Shown in pieces: positions 60,086 to 64,000 of a stretch of 64,000 nucleotides of DNA (its first letter is position 1; every line of letters starts with the position of its first letter). Position numbers and translations under genes: made by a program. A model generated the notes under the pieces. That model did not search any database and was not told where the DNA came from. It saw only the letters and a program-made list of their open reading frames with translations. The stretch is from Eubacteriales bacterium. GTDB taxonomy: Bacteria > Bacillota > Clostridia > Peptostreptococcales > Anaerovoracaceae. The stretch lies in the NCBI GenBank assembly GCA_028706405.1, contig JAQWBM010000005.1, forward strand, positions 1-64,000. The letters are read 5' to 3'.

Positions 60086-61219
60086 CTACGCACTGATCGT
60101 GACTCTTTCATCTATGACATTTTCATAAATATTCATCAGACTTTCGATTATACTGTTCCAGGATCTGCCTTTACTATAATTGATGCCGTTCGTCTTCAAT
60201 GAATCTCTTAGCGTTTCGTTTTCCAAAAGTTCGTTCATGCAACCGGCCAGCTCATTCATTTCTTTTGCTTTGAACTTAAGCCCATTTTTTTTATTTGTAA
60301 TTATCTCTTTTAACCCGCCCGCATCGGCGCCAATAACGGGCAAGCCTGACGCCATTGCTTCTAGTGCCACGTTTCCAAAGGTTTCAGTTGAGGACGGGCA
60401 TACAAAGATATCTGCAGAAGCATATATCTCTGATAATTCTTTTCCTTTTTTAAATCCTGTAAATATTGTATCAGCCGGAAGTGAATTCCTGAATTTTTCC
60501 AAATAAGGACCGTCTCCTGTTATAATCAGGCTCACCTTATCTCTATATTTCTCCTTTACTTTTTTATAGGCTTCACTCAAGGTGTCCAGATCCTTTTCAT
60601 ATGACACCCTGCCAACATACAAAAATGCTGTTTTTTTCTCGATTCCCAGTGCTTTTCTCAAGCTTTCATTTCTGTTAGCGGAATTAAATTTTTGCATGTC
60701 AATGCCCCTGGAGAATATATCGATATTTGTAATTCCATGTTCTATTAATAAGTTACGTGCTTCATTCGATGAGCACAATGTAACTCTGTTTTGATTATGG
60801 AACCATTTCATGTAATCCCATATCCCTTGTTTCAAAAAGTCTAATTTGTAGTATTCGGTATACTGGGAGAAATTCGTAGTATAATTTGAGACAGTCGGGA
60901 TATTATTCTTTTTCCCGTAGAAAAGACCGGTCAATCCCATATTGAATTCGGTCATCAGATTGATAAGATCAGGTTTGAACTCTGAAAGAGTCTGAGATAT
61001 TCTGAATAAATTTGGAAGGACGATTCTGCATTCCGGATATAAAAAGAACTTTAAACTGTAAAATCTTTCTGCGTTTAAGTTTGTACGGTCATCATACCTC
61101 GGTGCAAAAATCTTATGCTCAATTTTTCCCCTTTTGAAATAATCTGTCATTTTATCCAGCGTATTTGTGACTCCATTGATTTGCGGTTGAAATGTATCAG
61201 TAAAAATCGCAATCTTCAT
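60086..61219 (-). CDS. GT4-family glycosyltransferase (diacylglycerol glucosyl/mannosyl type)
   Basis: A 377-residue family 4 glycosyltransferase (GT-B fold). The N-terminus MKIAIFTDTFQPQINGVTNTL is the MgtA/PimB-type start; LYVGRVSYEKDL and ITGDGPYLEKF bind the nucleotide sugar; FVCPSSTETFGNVALEAMASG contains the E(x7)E motif. It probably transfers a sugar to a membrane lipid such as diacylglycerol. The LTA-synthase-like protein at 7.4-10.0 kb could use such a lipid anchor, but this is only an idea. The ATG at 61217-61219 follows AAAGGAGG. A promoter candidate (TTAACT, TTATAT, 17-base spacing; 61274-61302) lies upstream. Confidence 0.86.
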   Translation of the reverse strand: MKIAIFTDTFQPQINGVTNTLDKMTDYFKRGKIEHKIFAPRYDDRTNLNAERFYSLKFFLYPECRIVLPNLFRISQTLSEFKPDLINLMTEFNMGLTGLFYGKKNNIPTVSNYTTNFSQYTEYYKLDFLKQGIWDYMKWFHNQNRVTLCSSNEARNLLIEHGITNIDIFSRGIDMQKFNSANRNESLRKALGIEKKTAFLYVGRVSYEKDLDTLSEAYKKVKEKYRDKVSLIITGDGPYLEKFRNSLPADTIFTGFKKGKELSEIYASADIFVCPSSTETFGNVALEAMASGLPVIGADAGGLKEIITNKKNGLKFKAKEMNELAGCMNELLENETLRDSLKTNGINYSKGRSWNSIIESLMNIYENVIDERVTISA

Positions 61220-61273
61220 AGCTTTCCTCCTTTCATCGAAATCCATATTCGTTATTATTACTTTAATTCATGA

Positions 61274-61302
61274 ATATAAAATCTCGATTAACAGGAAGTT
61301 AA
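61274..61302 (-). promoter_or_regulatory. Promoter candidate for the glycosyltransferase gene
   Basis: On the minus strand TTAACT (61297-61302) and TTATAT (61274-61279) are separated by 17 bases, fairly close to a vegetative promoter, about 50 bases before the AAAGGAGG site. Confidence 0.55.
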
Positions 61303-61372
61303 ATCTGTGTGATAACTTTGTGAAACCTATGTAAAGCTGGCTTTGATATTGAACATCTATGAAGCGAGATAA

Positions 61373-61396
61373 ATAAAAAAGCCGGTAAACCGACTT
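61373..61396 (-). terminator. Terminator after sigF
   Basis: The stem AAGCCGGT (61379-61386) and ACCGACTT (61389-61396, one G-T pair) is followed on the minus strand by TTTTTATTT, five bases after the sigF stop. It ends the spoIIA operon. Confidence 0.8.
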
Positions 61397-61400
61397 TCCT

Positions 61401-62132
61401 CTATTCCATTTGCTCCCGCAATGTGATAAGGATTTTTTTTTCTATTCGGGAAACCTGAACCTGGGAAATCCCCATCAATCCTGCCACTTGCTGTTGTGTC
61501 ATATCTTTAAAATACCGAAGGACGATGATCTGCCTTTCCTTTTGAGAAAGCTTTCCTATGATGCTTTTCAGATGAATCATATCGATATTTCTTTGTTCTA
61601 CGTCTGTATAAAGCTCTTTCCCGTGCATCTCCTGTCTTTCCGGATCATCGAGGCTCTCCAGATTTGTCATTGCATCGCTTGTTTCCATCAGATTTACGAC
61701 CTGTTCTGATTCTACGTCCATAAGATCTGCAAGCTCACTTATTCGCGGATACCTGCCATGTTTATTATAGTAGCTTTCCTGAAAATGCTTCATATTCCTG
61801 ATGTCCTGCTTAACTTGTCTTCCCACCTTAATTCTGCCATCATCCCGCAGGTATCGTCTGATCTCTCCTAAAATCATTGGTACCGCATAAGTCGAAAACA
61901 TTACTCCAAAACTACTGTCAAAACGATCCACTGCTTTTATCAGACCAATAAATCCGATCTGCAGAAGGTCATCTAACTCGTATCCTGTACCAATGAATTT
62001 CAACGAAATACTCTTCACCAATCCGGTATTTTGTCTGATCAGCTCTTCTTTTGCAAATTCATCTCCGCTTTTTGCAAGCTCAATCAGATCATATGTATAT
62101 TCTTTAGTTCTTTTTACACTATTAGAACCCAT
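61401..62132 (-). CDS. sigF: Sporulation sigma factor SigF
   Basis: The forespore-specific RNA polymerase sigma factor, 243 residues. Region 2 ([40 protein letters not shown]), region 3 and region 4 ([20 protein letters not shown]) are complete. It is held inactive by SpoIIAB and released by SpoIIAA, both encoded upstream. Its ATG overlaps the spoIIAB stop by 11 bases, so translation is coupled. A terminator follows. Confidence 0.96.
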   Translation of the reverse strand: MGSNSVKRTKEYTYDLIELAKSGDEFAKEELIRQNTGLVKSISLKFIGTGYELDDLLQIGFIGLIKAVDRFDSSFGVMFSTYAVPMILGEIRRYLRDDGRIKVGRQVKQDIRNMKHFQESYYNKHGRYPRISELADLMDVESEQVVNLMETSDAMTNLESLDDPERQEMHGKELYTDVEQRNIDMIHLKSIIGKLSQKERQIIVLRYFKDMTQQQVAGLMGISQVQVSRIEKKILITLREQME

Positions 62133-62586
62133 AAGCCAAATCCAAATTCTTAATCATTTTTACTCTTGTTCCGATTCCGGGAGTTGATTCAACTTCAAGC
62201 TTGTCCATAAAGCTGTCCATCACGGTGAACCCCATCCCCGACCGTTCATCATCGGGCTTTGAAGTATACAGCGGTTCTCTTGCCAATTCGACATTCTCAA
62301 TTCCAACACCGTTGTCGATTACGGTAACCACCACACGTCTATCCCGTTCTATCACGCACTCAACAGTGACCATGCCACTTTCATTTTCTCTGTATGCATG
62401 AATTATCGCATTGCTTACCGCTTCAGAAACAGCAGTTTTTATTTCTGTCAGTTCCTCAACCGTAGGATCCAAGGGTGCTATGAATGCGGCCACTGCAACC
62501 CGTGCAAAGCCCTCATTTTCGGATCGGCTTGAAAATTCCAGTTTCATTTGATTCTGAATATAGTCTTTTTCATTATTATTATTCAT
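62122..62586 (-). CDS. spoIIAB: Anti-sigma F factor
   Basis: A 154-residue GHKL-type serine kinase that binds SigF and phosphorylates SpoIIAA. The N-box [11 protein letters not shown]1 DNGVGIENV and [11 protein letters not shown] match the family. The ATG at 62584-62586 (MNNNNEK) is preferred over the in-frame codon at 62610, since the shorter form overlaps spoIIAA by only eight bases and begins at family length. It is part of the spoIIA operon. Confidence 0.95.
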   Translation of the reverse strand: MNNNNEKDYIQNQMKLEFSSRSENEGFARVAVAAFIAPLDPTVEELTEIKTAVSEAVSNAIIHAYRENESGMVTVECVIERDRRVVVTVIDNGVGIENVELAREPLYTSKPDDERSGMGFTVMDSFMDKLEVESTPGIGTRVKMIKNLDLAYGF

Positions 62587-62956
62587 TCTCGCTCTTAGCC
62601 CCCTTTTCAATCATATCGTGTTTTATGCATTCAATAGAATCGGCAACACTTTTCATCCTGGTCGCTATTGTATAAATGCCGGCCATTTCCAGAATCCTGT
62701 CTATATATTCACTGCAACCTGTAATCAGAAGCCTGCCTTTCAATTGTGATATTTTATTATATCGACCCATAATTACCCCTATTCCCGAGCTGTCCATGAA
62801 GTCGACCTTCTCAAAATTGAAGATGAGATGTTTTGAATGAAAGGTATCTATTGTCTTATCTATTTCTTCTCTGATAACAGTCGAAAAATGATGATCCAGT
62901 TCACCATCTAAATTAACAATCAAAATATCATCCGTCATTTCAAATTCTATTTGCAT
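62579..62956 (-). CDS. spoIIAA: Anti-sigma F factor antagonist
   Basis: A 125-residue STAS-domain protein whose unphosphorylated form frees SigF. The phosphorylation site is [18 protein letters not shown] (Ser in the DSSG motif). The ATG at 62954-62956 follows AAGGGGG. The promoter is uncertain: a SigH-like pair (GACAAAAAT, then TGAAT) is weak, while GCGACA (63002-63007) and TATAAT (62979-62984) with 17-base spacing look vegetative. The palindrome ACAGGC/GCCTGT (62984-63004) overlaps that promoter and could be an operator. Confidence 0.95.
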   Translation of the reverse strand: MQIEFEMTDDILIVNLDGELDHHFSTVIREEIDKTIDTFHSKHLIFNFEKVDFMDSSGIGVIMGRYNKISQLKGRLLITGCSEYIDRILEMAGIYTIATRMKSVADSIECIKHDMIEKGAKSENE

Positions 62957-62978
62957 TAAAAAACCCCCCTTCCCACTA

Positions 62979-63007
62979 ATTATACAGGCTTGTCCTCTGC
63001 CTGTCGC
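62979..63007 (-). promoter_or_regulatory. spoIIA promoter/operator candidate
   Basis: GCGACA and TATAAT are 17 bases apart on the minus strand, with ACAGGC-N9-GCCTGT (62984-63004) overlapping the spacer. The -10 box is close to the start, giving a leader of only about 17 bases. In Bacillus spoIIA is SigH and Spo0A dependent, so the vegetative-looking boxes are unexpected. Confidence 0.45.
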
Positions 63008-63121
63008 TAAGAGATTCAGGGGATTTGGTGCTATTTTTGTCGAAAAGGGGGCGGCTGCCGGAGTATTCCCTTAGAAACCGCTCGCTCTCCAAATTCTGAA
63101 TTACAACCTCGCAAAATAAAA

Positions 63122-64000
63122 TCAGTCTGCGGGGTATATGGTTACGGTTTCTTTGGATGCAACAGCATCGTCTATCAGCTTTTCTACATCCAGCCTGCTT
63201 TCAGATGCTAAAATCTTTTCGAGCTTGGGCTTTGTAACCGGATGTTTTGGAAGAAATACGGTGCAGCAGTCTTCGTACGGTAAAATTGAAGTTTCGTAAG
63301 TTCCGATATTTTTTGCGATATCCATGATATCTATCTTGTCCATAGCAATCAATGGCCGCATGACCGGCATTTGCACAGAATGATCGGTAACGACCAGGGC
63401 TTCAGCGGTCTGGCTTGCAACCTGCCCCAGGTTTTCTCCTGTGATCAGCATGCAGCAATCCGTTTGTGCTGCGACCTTTTCTGCAATCTTCATCATAAAT
63501 CTTCTTACCAGTATCGTTGTCTCTTCTTCAGGGCAATTGGTAACGATAGATTCCTGGATTGGTAAAAGGTTAATAACGTGCATTTTGAACCTCCCGCAAT
63601 AGCCGGCAACAATTCGAGCCAAATCTACGGTTTTTTCCTGTGCACGTTCGCTGGTGTAAGGATAGGAGTGAAAATGGACTGCCTCAATCAGCATACCACG
63701 CTTAGCCATCATCCATGCTGCAACCGGACTGTCTATTCCTCCTGAAAGCAGAATCATGCCTTTTCCGTTGGTCCCCAGCGGAAGACCGCCATACCCCATT
63801 ATTTTCTGCTCATATATATATGACTTGTCTTTTCTTACATCAACAAAAAGAAGACAATCCGGAACATGTACATCCACCTTTAACGCCTTGCATCCTATCA
63901 AAACCTTCGCGCCTATAGTCCTGGCTATATCGGGTGATTTGACAGGAAAACTCTTGTCAGCTCGTTTCGCATCTATTTTAAAGGTTTTTATCCCTTTTTT
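63122..64000 (-). CDS. thiI: tRNA 4-thiouridine synthase ThiI (5' part outside window)
   Basis: The C-terminal 292 codons of ThiI, which activates tRNA U8 for thiolation and can supply sulfur for thiamine synthesis. The visible part begins inside the THUMP domain (TFKIDAKRADKSFPV) and contains the PP-loop LLSGGIDSPVAAWMMAKRG, then TGENLGQVASQTAEAL and YEDCCTVFLPKHP. The protein ends at IYPAD without the rhodanese domain of E. coli ThiI, as is usual in Firmicutes. The frame stays open to base 64000, so the start lies beyond the window. Confidence 0.93.
   Translation of the reverse strand, partial: KKGIKTFKIDAKRADKSFPVKSPDIARTIGAKVLIGCKALKVDVHVPDCLLFVDVRKDKSYIYEQKIMGYGGLPLGTNGKGMILLSGGIDSPVAAWMMAKRGMLIEAVHFHSYPYTSERAQEKTVDLARIVAGYCGRFKMHVINLLPIQESIVTNCPEEETTILVRRFMMKIAEKVAAQTDCCMLITGENLGQVASQTAEALVVTDHSVQMPVMRPLIAMDKIDIMDIAKNIGTYETSILPYEDCCTVFLPKHPVTKPKLEKILASESRLDVEKLIDDAVASKETVTIYPAD

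Overview
The window reads as the chromosome of a low-GC, endospore-forming, strictly anaerobic member of the Clostridia. The evidence is a spoIIA operon (SpoIIAA, SpoIIAB, SigF), a spoVAC-spoVAD-spoVAE cluster, a candidate SigK promoter, AGGAGG-type ribosome binding sites, and fermentation genes for 4-hydroxybutyrate (4-hydroxybutyryl-CoA dehydratase, 4-hydroxybutyrate CoA-transferase and dehydrogenase). That gene set is known from Clostridium aminobutyricum and C. kluyveri, and also suggests the Anaerovorax/Aminipila group. The assignment is an inference from gene content. No rRNA, tRNA, CRISPR array, intact transposase or phage gene was seen.

Layout. 0-6.3 kb (minus): a nucleoside-salvage and envelope run (rmuC, metallophosphoesterase, deoB, pdp, dacF, DUF3343). 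6.4-12 kb: a FeoB-like membrane protein without a G domain, an LTA-synthase-type sulfatase fused to a degenerate GDPD-like domain, and a secreted or anchored GH18 protein. 12-16 kb: SdpI-like, macro-domain and Smr proteins, a Cys-rich orphan and an MBL hydrolase. 16-20 kb: ilvC-ilvB-rarD and a small YjcZ-like protein. 20-24 kb: rluD, nadK, pepF. 24-29 kb: murI plus a cell-wall cassette (MurE-type ligase, aspartate-racemase-type enzyme, ATP-grasp ligase) that resembles the enterococcal D-Asp branch machinery. 29.5-33.5 kb: a P-loop protein, DUF975, aroB, aroE. 33.6-38 kb: the 4-hydroxybutyrate cluster with a NifU-like protein. 38.3-43.5 kb: metY, thiN, then a patch of decaying genes (crotonase with a stop at codon 5, a CoA-transferase remnant, a broken GGDEF-EAL gene). 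43.8-49.6 kb: a three-gene NADH/NADP/ferredoxin complex resembling the Sporomusa-type Nfn (Stn) transhydrogenase. 49.8-57.5 kb: holA, comEC, a HutP-family regulator, a class A PBP. 57.5-64 kb: spoVA, a small orphan, a glycosyltransferase, spoIIA-sigF, and thiI running off the window end.

How the genes work together. The 4-hydroxybutyrate genes turn succinate semialdehyde into crotonyl-CoA, which normally needs a crotonase and redox balancing. A crotonase gene lies nearby but carries a nonsense codon. The Stn-like complex could exchange electrons among NADH, NADPH and ferredoxin. murI, the racemase/ATP-grasp/MurE cassette, dacF, the PBP and the LTA-synthase-like protein form a rich envelope theme.

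Non-coding structure is notable. There is a family of inverted-repeat elements ending in GTTACTGTTCA, a near-perfect 57-bp palindrome with a relative 12 kb away, and a pair of IS200/IS605-end-like hairpins flanking the Stn-like operon with one compensated base pair. All coordinates and motifs were read by eye, and no database search was run.
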